Below, one piece after another: positions 36,547 through 46,779 of a DNA stretch of 64,000 bases (position 1 is the stretch's first letter; the number at the start of each line of letters is the position of its first letter). The notes beneath the pieces were generated by a model that searched no databases, was not told the DNA's origin, and worked only from the letters and a program-made list of their open reading frames with translations. The stretch is from Gammaproteobacteria bacterium 28-57-27 (GTDB taxonomy: Bacteria; Pseudomonadota; Gammaproteobacteria; Halothiobacillales; Halothiobacillaceae): assembly GCA_002281735.1 (NCBI GenBank), contig NCGK01000001.1, forward strand, positions 202,064-266,063. The letters run 5' to 3'. The position numbers and the translations under genes were made by a program.

Positions 36547-38631
36547 TTAGAAGGTCGTATCAACCCGTGCCCAGAAGGAAATACCGGGCTCGTAAATCCG
36601 ATCCTGCGGATTACCAAACACCCCGGAATAGGCACGGTTGACATGTTCGGCATACAAGGTGTCAAACACGTTATCTACACCGGCTTTGAGTGTGGTGTTT
36701 TTGGCGACGGTATAACTGCCATACAGATCCAATACGCCGTAACTTGGCGTTTCAATCGTATCGAGGCCGCTCAATGTGTCGATATTGTCTTGTTGGGCAG
36801 CAAAGCGCACCCGCCCTCCCGCGCCCCAGACACTGGTCATGTACTCCACGCCTACACGCCCGTTCAGAGGAGGAATTTGCGCGATATTGCGGTCATCGGT
36901 AGTGTTTTCTGCATTCACATACGCCAGTGAACCATAGGTTTGCCAGTTTTGAACGAACATCCACTGTGCCGACGCTTCCGCACCCCACAAGGTCGCGTCC
37001 ACATTGCGATAAATCGTAGACGATGGACTGATGCCCGCAATCGCACCACGATTAACGTCGCGCAACACATAATCAGTTACGTCGTCATAAAACAGCACGG
37101 CATCCCATTGCAGCTTGTTGGCTTTTGATGTGCCACTCAGGCCGACATCCAATTGATGATGGATTTCTGGGTCAAGACTTGGATTACCAATCCAGGTAAT
37201 GCCTGTAGGCGAAGCTTGGAGCATATAACGCTCGGTGGCATCGGGCTGGCGCACGCTACGGCTGATCCCGGCAAACACGGTTAATTCCTTGTCAATGTCC
37301 TGCTCATAACGCAACAACCCGCCTACAGCCGTGTTGTCCTGATCGCTTTTGGCGGCATTCCGAATCGCAACTGGCACCATTGGGTTGGTGGCAATGCTGC
37401 TACTCAGCGAACCGTTCACGCTGGAGTTAACTCCATCCACACGCAGCCCTGCCTTGAGGCGTTGTGCGGCTGAAAAACTGTACTCACCCTCGACAAAACC
37501 GCCGACGCTAGAAAACTCGGCCTCTGGCCATAGCCAACCTAAAACTGCGTTGGGTGTAGCACTGGCTGGGTTATTGATCCAACCCTTGCGGCTGACATCC
37601 TGGTAATCCATACCGTAATTCAGTTTAAGCGCGCTCATGGGGGTTGAGGTCAAGGTCAAACGCATCCCCTGTGTAACCACTTCCGAGGGCGCCGCACGAT
37701 ACATGGCTTTGTTGGCCGGGGGGGTGCGCAATGAGTAGTTGTCCATCAAGTGATCGACATCGCTACGCCAAGCTTCGAACTTCACACCGCTCACCACACC
37801 ATCGATTTTTTGATCCCAAAACTTGAAGCGATAAGTGTTCATGTCATCCTTGGGGGAATCCATGTTTGCTCCGGCGTACAGCGTGTTATCGGCGCGCACC
37901 AAATCGACATTCAACTCCAAGCCAGAGTTGGCATCCAAGCGATAACCCAGTGCTGCGCCGCCTGAGGTTTTGGTGGTCGCCGAAGGCACCACGCGCCCAT
38001 CACCATCTTCATAGCTATCCGTATCCTGATACCCGCCATAAGCACGCAGGTAGGCCGAGCCGTTACTGAACAAACCGTCCACATACGCCGCTCCGCCTGC
38101 GCCGTTGCTGGTGCCTGAAATGCCGGCGCTGCCTTGAATACCTTCCTGGGCGGCCTTATCCGCGGTGTCACGTTCAAATAAAATCGTACCGCCGCTACCA
38201 CCTAAGCCATAAAGCACACTTTGTACGCCTTTCTGCACCACAACACGGTCATAGGAGGGTAGAAAAGCAAAGCTGGTGGGCGGATCCATGCGGTTGGGAC
38301 AGCCACCATGCACATAACCGCCATCGAGCAACACATTCAACTGTGTCGCGCTTTGGCCGCGCACAATCAGGTCGAGCCCATGCTGGCTCATACGACTGGC
38401 GGACACCCCGGGAACCTCCAGCAAAGCCTCAGCCGCATCCACTGGAATACGCATATCTTGCTCATTGGGCAGGATAACATCGACGTTGGGTGAACTGATC
38501 AACACGCCGTCTTGCACTTGAATCGGCTCCAAATCGTCAGCCAAGGCCAGGCTGGAACCCGCTCCAAACATGGCCACAGCGAGCAAACTTAAACGGAATA
38601 CGGGGTGAGCGGAGCGCTGCGATGCAGACAT
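36547..38631 (-). CDS. TonB-dependent copper receptor (OprC/NosA family)
   Basis: 694-aa outer-membrane receptor with signal peptide (about 1-31), plug domain and 22-strand-type barrel ending in Phe (RVDTTF). The plug carries GGCPNRMDPPTSF, the hallmark of the copper receptor group. Cys111 and Met115 form the CxxxM site, and HLM (His294, Met296) supplies the HxM half; together they match the copper-binding residues known in OprC. It probably imports copper or delivers it for copper enzymes. First gene of a unit with the Spy-like protein, divergent from gcvH across a 288-base gap. Confidence 0.92.
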   Translation of the reverse strand: MSASQRSAHPVFRLSLLAVAMFGAGSSLALADDLEPIQVQDGVLISSPNVDVILPNEQDMRIPVDAAEALLEVPGVSASRMSQHGLDLIVRGQSATQLNVLLDGGYVHGGCPNRMDPPTSFAFLPSYDRVVVQKGVQSVLYGLGGSGGTILFERDTADKAAQEGIQGSAGISGTSNGAGGAAYVDGLFSNGSAYLRAYGGYQDTDSYEDGDGRVVPSATTKTSGGAALGYRLDANSGLELNVDLVRADNTLYAGANMDSPKDDMNTYRFKFWDQKIDGVVSGVKFEAWRSDVDHLMDNYSLRTPPANKAMYRAAPSEVVTQGMRLTLTSTPMSALKLNYGMDYQDVSRKGWINNPASATPNAVLGWLWPEAEFSSVGGFVEGEYSFSAAQRLKAGLRVDGVNSSVNGSLSSSIATNPMVPVAIRNAAKSDQDNTAVGGLLRYEQDIDKELTVFAGISRSVRQPDATERYMLQASPTGITWIGNPSLDPEIHHQLDVGLSGTSKANKLQWDAVLFYDDVTDYVLRDVNRGAIAGISPSSTIYRNVDATLWGAEASAQWMFVQNWQTYGSLAYVNAENTTDDRNIAQIPPLNGRVGVEYMTSVWGAGGRVRFAAQQDNIDTLSGLDTIETPSYGVLDLYGSYTVAKNTTLKAGVDNVFDTLYAEHVNRAYSGVFGNPQDRIYEPGISFWARVDTTF

Positions 38632-38919
38632 TAAGATGTCTCCTAAGTGGTAAATAATTTATGACGGGCATTCTACGATAAGTAAAACACCCAAGAACAT
38701 TGAAATTACTTATAACAAACGGAGACCGCTTGCGCGATCAGGTTATTTGACACAGTTAACACGCGAAATGACGCAATAAATCGATTTTGAAACACAGCAA
38801 CTTTCACGCTCTGCGTGTGTGCACTTTTGTCATATAGAAGCCTTGTTTGTATGGCATGATGCCGATGGTTAACTCAACCCAAAATTCAACCCAGAACTTA
38901 AACCAGTGGAGGGCTTTGC

Positions 38920-39300
38920 ATGAGCGGATTACCTGAAAACCTTAGCTTTACTGATAGCCATGCTTGGTTGCGTCAAGATGACGATGGCTTGGTTACACTG
39001 GGCGTGACCGAATATGGTCAGTCTTTGCTCGGTGATTTGGTGTTCATTCAATTCCCCGAAGTGGGCGCGCATATTGATGAAGGCGATGTCATCGTCACCC
39101 TGGAATCCGTGAAATCCGCTTGGGATGTGCTTGCTCCCGTGCCCATGACTATTGAAGACATCAATGCGGAATTGCTCGATCAACCTGAGCGTGTGAATGA
39201 AGAGGCCTTCGGTGAAGGCTGGCTGGTGCGCGTGCGGGTTGAAGAGGGCCTGGATATGCTGATGGATGCCGATGCCTACAAGGATTTTGTGAGCGAGTAA
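38920..39300 (+). CDS. gcvH: Glycine cleavage system H-like lipoyl protein
   Basis: 126-aa lipoyl-domain protein with the GcvH layout: SHAWLRQDDDGLVTLGVTEYGQ, LLGDLVFIQFPEVG, the lipoylation site ESVKSAWD (Lys65) and the C-terminal GEGWLVRVRVEE. Canonical GcvH has ESVKAASD; the Trp here is unusual. No gcvT or gcvP lies nearby. The gene is followed 4 bases later by dgkA. It may serve a glycine cleavage system encoded elsewhere or be a lipoate-binding protein of another pathway. Confidence 0.85.
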   Translation: MSGLPENLSFTDSHAWLRQDDDGLVTLGVTEYGQSLLGDLVFIQFPEVGAHIDEGDVIVTLESVKSAWDVLAPVPMTIEDINAELLDQPERVNEEAFGEGWLVRVRVEEGLDMLMDADAYKDFVSE

Positions 39301-39304
39301 ATCG

Positions 39305-39664
39305 ATGGCGTCAGAAAATACAGGGTTTCGCCGCATCATTTTGGCGGCAAAATATTCGTGGCAAGGTTTGACCACCTGCTATCGCAAAGAAGCAGCCTTT
39401 CGCCAGGAAATGTGGTTAGCCATTGTGCTCGCCCCCGTGGCGCTGTGGCAGGGGGACAATAACCTTGAGCGCGCCTTGTTGTTGGGTAGTTTGTTCATGA
39501 TTTTGATTGTCGAGCTGTTGAATACGGGGATCGAAAATACGGTGGATCGCTTTGGTGGTGAACAACACAAGCTTTCCGGGCGTGCCAAAGACATGGGTTC
39601 AGCAGCGGTTATGCTGACTATCCTCATGACCACCATTCTTTGGCTGTTGTTGCTACTGGATTAG
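39305..39664 (+). CDS. dgkA: Diacylglycerol kinase
   Basis: 119-aa small inner-membrane enzyme with three transmembrane helices that phosphorylates diacylglycerol to phosphatidic acid for lipid recycling. Signature VELLNTGIENTVDRFGGEQHKLSGRAKD spans about residues 68-96 and holds the catalytic Glu and Asn; KEAAFRQE near the N-terminus is also typical. Lies 4 bases after gcvH in the same direction. Confidence 0.95.
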   Translation: MASENTGFRRIILAAKYSWQGLTTCYRKEAAFRQEMWLAIVLAPVALWQGDNNLERALLLGSLFMILIVELLNTGIENTVDRFGGEQHKLSGRAKDMGSAAVMLTILMTTILWLLLLLD

Positions 39665-39683
39665 ATTGACGTTCGGCACGAGG

Positions 39684-40145
39684 CTACAATTGAAGTCGTC
39701 GATAAAGCACGAGATGCAATAAAACCCACAGTAATGCGGCCGTTATTGTGGTGTTTACAACGCCGAATAATCCCGCTGAAGGCAATAACAACGACAGAAT
39801 GCCGTACTGCATCAAACTCAGTACGGCAACCCAAACCGCTTGCTGAAACACGGAAAAAGTCAAAAGCAAACGTCGTGTTGCAAGGGTTAAAGCACTCGCC
39901 AGAGTAAAAATAAGCGCATGCGTACCCAATGGTGTGCTATTTGCGGCATCCAGAAATAAACCTGCACTCCACGCCAGGCCAATGCCCATCATGCTGGGGA
40001 GATACAAAACCCAAAACACCACCATGACCAGCAACCACGGAGCACGCCATGCACTCAGTTCAGAGGGTAGGGGAATCAACTCAAGCAGCAAAGCCAGAAT
40101 AAGACTACCCACCACCATCAAGCCTAAAGCCAATTTATTGCGCAT
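39684..40145 (-). CDS. mreD: Rod shape-determining protein MreD
   Basis: 153-aa inner-membrane protein with about five hydrophobic segments, matching MreD in length and features (LPSMMGIGLAWSAGLFLDAANSTPLGTHAL). It works with MreB and MreC in the elongation complex. The gene overlaps the end of mreC by 11 bases, and the order mreB-mreC-mreD is standard. No mrdA/mrdB follow here. Confidence 0.93.
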   Translation of the reverse strand: MRNKLALGLMVVGSLILALLLELIPLPSELSAWRAPWLLVMVVFWVLYLPSMMGIGLAWSAGLFLDAANSTPLGTHALIFTLASALTLATRRLLLTFSVFQQAVWVAVLSLMQYGILSLLLPSAGLFGVVNTTITAALLWVLLHLVLYRRLQL

Positions 40146-41097
40146 GTGTTGGAGTCTGGGCGGGAGTCTTTTCGGGCTTCACGCTCGGTGCAGGGGGTGG
40201 TGGCAGTAGCGGCAATGACCTACTCTCTGGCGTGCTCGCCGCGGAGGGCTCAGATAACTCGGGTGGCGTGACATGTGGTTCACGCATCCACACCAACACC
40301 ACATCGCGCACATCATGCAGTTCGGCCATGGGGCGCGCGCGGATATCAGCAAAAGCTCCGCTTTGCTCAGGTGAAATACGGGTAATCGAGGCCACGGGGA
40401 AGCCCTCCGGAAAGCCTCCACCCAAGCCTGAAGTGAGCAACACATCGCCAACCACCACATCGGCCTGCTTGGGCAGATGATGCACGCTGACCTCATCCAA
40501 TATCCCAGCCCCCTGCACAATACCGCGCAGCCCAGAGCGTGCCACGCGCACCGGAATCGCATGTCGCTCATTGGTCAGGGGTAGGATTTCAGCCGTGTTG
40601 GCTCCCACGTGCTGCACCTGTCCAAGTACTCCTGTACCCAATAGAGCCGCTTGCCCCACATACACGCCGTCACGCGCACCACGGTTGATTAAAATCGTTG
40701 GGTTGTTGGTATCCGTGGCGTTACGTAAAACCTGAGCCAGCATCACATCAACTTCCAGCGCTGCTACCGCATTCAGCGCCTGCCGCAGACGTTTGTTTTC
40801 CTGCTCCACCGACCAGAAGGTTTGCATCTGCGCCTGCAGGAGCTTGTTATTGGCCTCAAGTTGCTGATTTTCTGAATCAAGTGCCTCGCGCGAGCGTAGA
40901 GCATCGCGAGTATCTTGCCAAAACTGCCTAGGAAAAGAGGCTGCACGCTGCATCGGTTCAAGCAGACTCATCAAACCACCACGTAACCCTTCCAGCAAGT
41001 GCAACCGTGAGTCGGCCAAATACACACCCACGGCCGCAAGAAGCAACATAGCCAACCAAACTGGTCGGCTGTGTGCGCTGCGAAAAAGGCTGGCCAC
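40135..41097 (-). CDS. mreC: Rod shape-determining protein MreC
   Basis: 320-aa periplasmic scaffold with one N-terminal transmembrane helix (about residues 14-30), a coiled coil (LDSENQQLEANNKLLQAQ), and two beta domains with ILINRGARDGVYVGQ and GLRGIVQGAG. The C-terminal 50 residues are Pro/Ser-rich (LPPPPAPSVKPEKTP) and probably disordered. Lies between mreB and mreD, overlapping mreD. Confidence 0.95.
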   Translation of the reverse strand: MASLFRSAHSRPVWLAMLLLAAVGVYLADSRLHLLEGLRGGLMSLLEPMQRAASFPRQFWQDTRDALRSREALDSENQQLEANNKLLQAQMQTFWSVEQENKRLRQALNAVAALEVDVMLAQVLRNATDTNNPTILINRGARDGVYVGQAALLGTGVLGQVQHVGANTAEILPLTNERHAIPVRVARSGLRGIVQGAGILDEVSVHHLPKQADVVVGDVLLTSGLGGGFPEGFPVASITRISPEQSGAFADIRARPMAELHDVRDVVLVWMREPHVTPPELSEPSAASTPESRSLPLLPPPPAPSVKPEKTPAQTPTHAQ

Positions 41098-41146
41098 TTT
41101 AACGCTCTAATATGCGATGTTTGGCATGGCGGGCGGTGGATCCAGG

Positions 41147-42301
<1,155 letters not shown>

Positions 42302-42348
42302 CTACATTCCGGAGTCAGTTTTTAGACTCAATGCAAGACGAGCCCATT

Positions 42349-42636
42349 ATGTCGATTACACCTACCGAGGTGATGAAAATCGCCCATCTCGCCCGCATGT
42401 CGATCCATCCTGATGATGTCGAGCGCTACGCGCAAGATCTTTCTGGCATTCTCGACTTGGTGGCGCACATGAATCAAATCGACGTGCAAGGCGTTGAACC
42501 TATGGCACACCCGCTGGACATGAGCCAGCGCCTGCGCGCCGACCTGGTCACAGAACCTAATCAGCGCGAACTGTTGCAGCGCCATGCGCCCGCCGTCGAA
42601 AACGGCCTGTTTCTCGTGCCTAAAGTTATTGAATAG
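42349..42636 (+). CDS. gatC: Asp-tRNA(Asn)/Glu-tRNA(Gln) amidotransferase subunit C
   Basis: 95-aa small stabilising subunit of the GatCAB amidotransferase, which converts misacylated Glu-tRNA(Gln) or Asp-tRNA(Asn) to the correct products. Family features are VMKIAHLARMSI, DLSGILDLVAHMNQID and the C-terminal NGLFLVPKVIE. I chose ATG 42349; an upstream in-frame ATG at 42331 is possible. gatA follows 12 bases later. Confidence 0.94.
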   Translation: MSITPTEVMKIAHLARMSIHPDDVERYAQDLSGILDLVAHMNQIDVQGVEPMAHPLDMSQRLRADLVTEPNQRELLQRHAPAVENGLFLVPKVIE

Positions 42637-42648
42637 GGTGGTTAAATA

Positions 42649-44112
42649 ATGAGCTCACTCCATTGTAAAAGCCTCACCGAACTGCGTGGGATGCTGGATG
42701 AAAAGCAGATTTCGGCTCAGGAGCTTGCGCAGCACTTTATCCAGCGTATCCAAACGCTCGATGGCGCGCTGAATAGCTTTGTTAGTGTGACCGCAGAACA
42801 AGCCTTGCTCTCTGCACAACAGGCTGACCGCCGGATTGCGGCCGGGGAGGTCAATGCGCTGACCGGCATTCCGTTGGCGCATAAAGATATTTTCTGCACC
42901 CAGGGCATTAAAACCTCCTGCGGCTCACGCATGTTGGACAATTTTATTGCGCCGTATGACGCCACCGTGGTTGAGCGTTTGCAGCAGGCGGGCACGGTGA
43001 TGCTGGGCAAGCTGAATATGGATGAGTTCGCCATGGGCTCGACCAGTGAGTCCAGTTTTTACGGCGCCACCAAAAACCCTTGGGACACGCAAGCCGTGCC
43101 CGGTGGCTCTTCGGGTGGCTCTGCGGCGGCGATTGCAGCGGGGCTGACTCCCGTGGCCACCGGCACAGACACGGGCGGCTCGATTCGCCAGCCTGCCGCA
43201 TATTGCGGTATCACCGGGCTCAAGCCGACGTATGGGCGGGTGTCACGCTTTGGCATGATTGCCTATGCATCATCCTTGGATCAGGGTGGCCCGATGGCGC
43301 GCTCGGCCGAGGATTGCGCTTTGTTGCTGAATGTCATGGCGGGCTTCGATCCGCGTGATTCCACCAGTAGCGAACAAGCCAGCGAGGATTACAGCGCGCA
43401 GCTCAATGTTGATTTAACCGGGCTTAAAATCGGCCTGCCGCGCGAATATTTCGGCGCAGGTTTGGATGCAGGCGTTGCCCAGGTGATTGAGGCGGCGATT
43501 GCCGAATTCCGCAAGCTGGGGGCTGAGGTATGCGAAGTCAGCCTGCCCAACAGCGAACTGGCGATTCCCGCCTACTACGTGATTGCGCCCGCTGAGGCGT
43601 CGTCCAATCTTTCGCGCTTTGATGGTGTGCGTTTCGGCCATCGTTGCGACGCGCCCAAGGATTTGACTGATCTGTATGAGCGTTCACGCGCCGAAGGTTT
43701 TGGCGATGAAGTCAAGCGCCGCATCATGATCGGAACCTACGCGTTATCGTCCGGCTATTACGATGCGTATTACCTCAAGGCGCAGCGTGTGCGTCGTCTG
43801 ATTGCCGACGATTTCCAGCGCGTATTGTCTGAGGTTGACGTGATTATGGGCCCGGTCACACCGAGCGTGGCGCCGAACTTGGGTGAATCACTCAAAGACC
43901 CGGTAGCGATGTATTTATCCGATATTTACACCGTGCCCGTAAACTTGGCCGGGTTGCCTGCCATTTCGATTCCTGTGGGCTTTGCGCAAGGCCGTCCGGT
44001 TGGTTTGCAAGTGATTGGCAAGGCATTTGCTGAAAGCCGCTTGTTGAATATCGCGCACCGTTTCCAGCAAGCGACGGATTGGCATCGGCAGATACCGCCA
44101 GCGTTTAAATGA
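42649..44112 (+). CDS. gatA: Asp-tRNA(Asn)/Glu-tRNA(Gln) amidotransferase subunit A
   Basis: 487-aa amidase-signature enzyme that releases ammonia from glutamine for GatB. The Ser-cisSer-Lys triad is visible: Lys in [10 protein letters not shown], Ser in [14 protein letters not shown], and the nucleophile Ser in [12 protein letters not shown]-terminal features such as [11 protein letters not shown] are as in the family. Between gatA and gatB lie 162 bases with a dispersed repeat, rather than the usual few bases. Confidence 0.97.
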   Translation: MSSLHCKSLTELRGMLDEKQISAQELAQHFIQRIQTLDGALNSFVSVTAEQALLSAQQADRRIAAGEVNALTGIPLAHKDIFCTQGIKTSCGSRMLDNFIAPYDATVVERLQQAGTVMLGKLNMDEFAMGSTSESSFYGATKNPWDTQAVPGGSSGGSAAAIAAGLTPVATGTDTGGSIRQPAAYCGITGLKPTYGRVSRFGMIAYASSLDQGGPMARSAEDCALLLNVMAGFDPRDSTSSEQASEDYSAQLNVDLTGLKIGLPREYFGAGLDAGVAQVIEAAIAEFRKLGAEVCEVSLPNSELAIPAYYVIAPAEASSNLSRFDGVRFGHRCDAPKDLTDLYERSRAEGFGDEVKRRIMIGTYALSSGYYDAYYLKAQRVRRLIADDFQRVLSEVDVIMGPVTPSVAPNLGESLKDPVAMYLSDIYTVPVNLAGLPAISIPVGFAQGRPVGLQVIGKAFAESRLLNIAHRFQQATDWHRQIPPAFK

Positions 44113-44131
44113 ACCAGCGTTTATAAAAATG

Positions 44132-44210
44132 AGTCACAGAGATCACAGAGCACACAGAGGTCAATCCAAACTGCTTGACCTCTGTGCTCTCTGTGTCCTC
44201 TGTGGCTAAG
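44132..44210. repeat. CACAGAG-type inverted repeat between gatA and gatB
   Basis: The left arm AGTCACAGAGATCACAGAGC (from 44132) continues to AGAGGTCAA. It is inverted from TTGACCTCTGTGCTCTCTGT (44175) to CTGTGGCTAAG. A diverged partial copy (CTCTGCTTCCTCTGCGGCTA) follows near 44236. It belongs to the same family as the repeat at 26353-26600. Confidence 0.82.
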
Positions 44211-44274
44211 TCAGGATTATTGAGTTTGGGGCACTTCAGCTCTGCTTCCTCTGCGGCTAAACAGGATTAAAACC

Positions 44275-45711
44275 ATGCAATGGGAAACCGTTATCGGGCT
44301 TGAGATTCACGCCCAACTTGCCACCAAAAGCAAAATCTTTTCCGGCTCCTCCACCGCCTTTGGTGCCGAGCCGAACACGCAAGCCAATGTCGTGGATCTG
44401 GGTATGCCTGGCAGCTTGCCTGTATTGAATGCCGAAGCCGTACGTCTGGCAGTCACTTTTGGCTTGGCGATCAACGCGGTGGTGAATCGCCGCTCCATTT
44501 TTGCGCGCAAAAACTACTTTTATCCTGATCTACCCAAGGGTTATCAGATCAGCCAGATGGATTTGCCCATCGTGGCGCGCGGTGAAGTTCACGTTGAAAT
44601 GGACGACGGCACGCACAAAACCGTCGGCCTGACCCGTGCGCATCTGGAAGAAGACGCGGGCAAGTCCTTGCACGAAGATTTTCACAATATGACCGGCATC
44701 GACCTGAACCGCGCAGGTACACCACTGCTGGAAATTGTGTCTGACCCCGACATGCGCTCGGCCAAGGAGGCCGTGGCCTATGCCAAAACCATTCACAGCC
44801 TGGTGCGCTATTTGGGCATGTGCGACGGCAATATGCAGGAAGGCTCGTTCCGCGTGGATGCCAACGTGTCGGTACGTCCCAAGGGTCAGGCTGAGTTTGG
44901 TACTCGTGCCGAAGTCAAAAACGTCAACTCCTTCCGCTTTCTGGAGCGCGCCATCAACTTTGAAGTTGAGCGCCAGATTGATGTCTTGGAAGGCGGCGGT
45001 ACGGTGGTGCAGGAAACCCGTCTGTACGACCCGGACCGGGATGAAACCCGCTCCATGCGCAGCAAGGAAGAAGCGCATGACTACCGCTATTTCCCTGATC
45101 CCGACCTTTTGCCTGTCGTGCTGGGTGAAGCTTTTATTGAGTCCGTGCGCGCCGGGTTGCCAGAGCTACCACAACAGAAAAAGCAGCGCTTTGTCGAGCA
45201 CTACGCTCTATCAGCGTATGACGCCAACCTCCTGACCGCAGAGCGCGAGCTGGCCGATTACTTCGAGAACGCGCTCAAGGTGGCGGGTTGTGAACCTAAA
45301 CTTGCCGCCAACTGGGTGATGGGGGAGGTCTCCGCCGCGCTTAACAAGGCCGGGCTGGACATTGCGCACAGCCCGGTCACGGCCAACATGCTTGGCGGTT
45401 TGCTGGCGCGCATTGCCGACAATACCCTCTCAGGCAAGCTGGCCAAGGAAGTGTTTGAAGCGATGTGGGCGGGCGAGGGCGACGCGGATGCCATCATTGA
45501 GAAAAAGGGTCTGAAGCAAATTACCGATGAAGGCGCGATTGCAGCCATTGTTGACGCTGCACTGGCACAGTTCCCCGAACAGGTTGCTGAATTCCGTTCC
45601 GGCAAGGACAAGGTGTTTGGTTTTCTGGTTGGCCAGGTGATGAAGGCCGCCAAGGGCAAGGCTAATCCTGCGCAATTGAATGCCGTTTTAAAGCAACGTT
45701 TGGAGAGCTGA
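44275..45711 (+). CDS. gatB: Asp-tRNA(Asn)/Glu-tRNA(Gln) amidotransferase subunit B
   Basis: 478-aa subunit that binds and activates the misacylated tRNA. It starts [13 protein letters not shown] and has [26 protein letters not shown], the [20 protein letters not shown] signature and a C-terminal YqeY-like tail ([20 protein letters not shown]). Full length. hslO follows after one base. Confidence 0.97.
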   Translation: MQWETVIGLEIHAQLATKSKIFSGSSTAFGAEPNTQANVVDLGMPGSLPVLNAEAVRLAVTFGLAINAVVNRRSIFARKNYFYPDLPKGYQISQMDLPIVARGEVHVEMDDGTHKTVGLTRAHLEEDAGKSLHEDFHNMTGIDLNRAGTPLLEIVSDPDMRSAKEAVAYAKTIHSLVRYLGMCDGNMQEGSFRVDANVSVRPKGQAEFGTRAEVKNVNSFRFLERAINFEVERQIDVLEGGGTVVQETRLYDPDRDETRSMRSKEEAHDYRYFPDPDLLPVVLGEAFIESVRAGLPELPQQKKQRFVEHYALSAYDANLLTAERELADYFENALKVAGCEPKLAANWVMGEVSAALNKAGLDIAHSPVTANMLGGLLARIADNTLSGKLAKEVFEAMWAGEGDADAIIEKKGLKQITDEGAIAAIVDAALAQFPEQVAEFRSGKDKVFGFLVGQVMKAAKGKANPAQLNAVLKQRLES

Positions 45712-45712
45712 A

Positions 45713-46651
45713 GTGAACGCCAAGGATCAACTGCATCGTTTCATCTTTTTAGGTACACAAGGCGATGAGCGTCTTGCGCCGGTGCGTGGCGAGCTGGTGC
45801 AGCTGGATCGTTCCTGGCAAGCCTTGCTGGATCGTAGCAAATACCCACCCGCCGTGGCCGAGCTGTTGGGGGAAGCCGCTGTTGCGGCTGTGTTGCTAGC
45901 CGCCACCCTGAAAATTGACGGCAAGTTGACCTTGCAGATCGTGAGCGACACGCCCATCAGTGAGCGCACCCACGCAGCCGGAAAGCCTTTGGCAGTCCAT
46001 CTTTTGGTGATGCAAGTCACCTCCAAACGCGAATTGCGAGGCCTCGCACGTTGGCATGGAGATGCACTTGCGGATGACACACGCGGTTTGAAATTACTGG
46101 CGGGCGGGCGGCTGGTGATGACCATCGAAACTGCGCGCGGCGAGCGTTATCAAGGCATTGTTCCCCTTGAAGGTGAGCGCTTGGCACATGCCTTGCAAGG
46201 CTACTTTGAACGCTCCGAGCAATTGCCTACGCGTTTATGGCTGGAGGCTGATCTACATCATGCGACCGGTTTATTGGTGCAGAAAATGCCGGAACACCAT
46301 GCGGCGGTAGACGATGAAGACTGGGCGCGCATTGTTGCACTGGCTGATACGGTGACGCGTGATGAGTTACTGGACTTACCGGCGGAAACCTTGTTGCGTC
46401 GCTTGTTTCATGAGGAAGATCGGCGCATCTACACGCCGGAGCACGTTCACTTTATGTGCACATGCACACGCGAGCGGGTGGGCGACATGCTGCGCGGCCT
46501 GGGTCATGAAGAAGTCGCCAATACGCTGGCCGAGCTGGGGGAGATTGAGGTGGATTGTGAGTTTTGCAATGCCCGTTATGTGTTTGATGCGGTGGATGCG
46601 GCGGCCTTGTTTGTGGACTTGCCGCATTCGAGTGCGCAAGGGCTGCATTGA
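45713..46651 (+). CDS. hslO: Redox-regulated chaperone Hsp33
   Basis: 312-aa chaperone activated by oxidative unfolding. The C-terminal redox switch has the four zinc cysteines as CTC (in FMCTCTRERV) and CEFC (in VDCEFCNAR). The N-terminal core contains GEAAVAAVLLAATLKIDGKL, and a long linker follows. Translation starts at GTG 45713, one base after gatB stops, with GGAG upstream, so it is coupled to the gat operon. Confidence 0.94.
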   Translation: MNAKDQLHRFIFLGTQGDERLAPVRGELVQLDRSWQALLDRSKYPPAVAELLGEAAVAAVLLAATLKIDGKLTLQIVSDTPISERTHAAGKPLAVHLLVMQVTSKRELRGLARWHGDALADDTRGLKLLAGGRLVMTIETARGERYQGIVPLEGERLAHALQGYFERSEQLPTRLWLEADLHHATGLLVQKMPEHHAAVDDEDWARIVALADTVTRDELLDLPAETLLRRLFHEEDRRIYTPEHVHFMCTCTRERVGDMLRGLGHEEVANTLAELGEIEVDCEFCNARYVFDAVDAAALFVDLPHSSAQGLH

Positions 46652-46660
46652 TGCCAATGC

Positions 46661-46717
46661 GTAGAGTGCGCCGCGCGCACCGATCCGGCGGGTGATGGTG
46701 CGCACGGCGCACCCTAC
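46661..46717. repeat. Palindromic intergenic repeat (GTAG-GTGCGC type)
   Basis: The 21-base arms 46661-46681 and 46697-46717 are inverted copies with two mismatches; each contains GTGCGCC and GCGCACC motifs. Similar palindromes are widespread dispersed repeats in Proteobacteria. Located just after hslO. Confidence 0.78.
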
Positions 46718-46750
46718 GAGTGCCCTCGCCCACGAGGGGCGAGGGCACTC
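46718..46750. terminator. Strong hairpin after hslO
   Basis: Perfect 13-base stem GAGTGCCCTCGCC/GGCGAGGGCACTC with a 7-base loop, abutting the preceding palindrome. Only a short A-rich stretch follows, so it may be a terminator or another repeat unit. Confidence 0.5.
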
Positions 46751-46779
46751 AAAACACGCTTTGAATAGAGGATGACAGC

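Noticed and set aside
38632..38919. Specific copper- or Fur-type operator between the copper receptor and gcvH genes
   Set aside because: The region is AT-rich with possible promoter elements, but I could not find a convincing operator dyad.
44132..44210. CRISPR-like array in the CACAGAG repeats
   Set aside because: The units are short inverted arms forming a hairpin, without regular spacers or cas genes.
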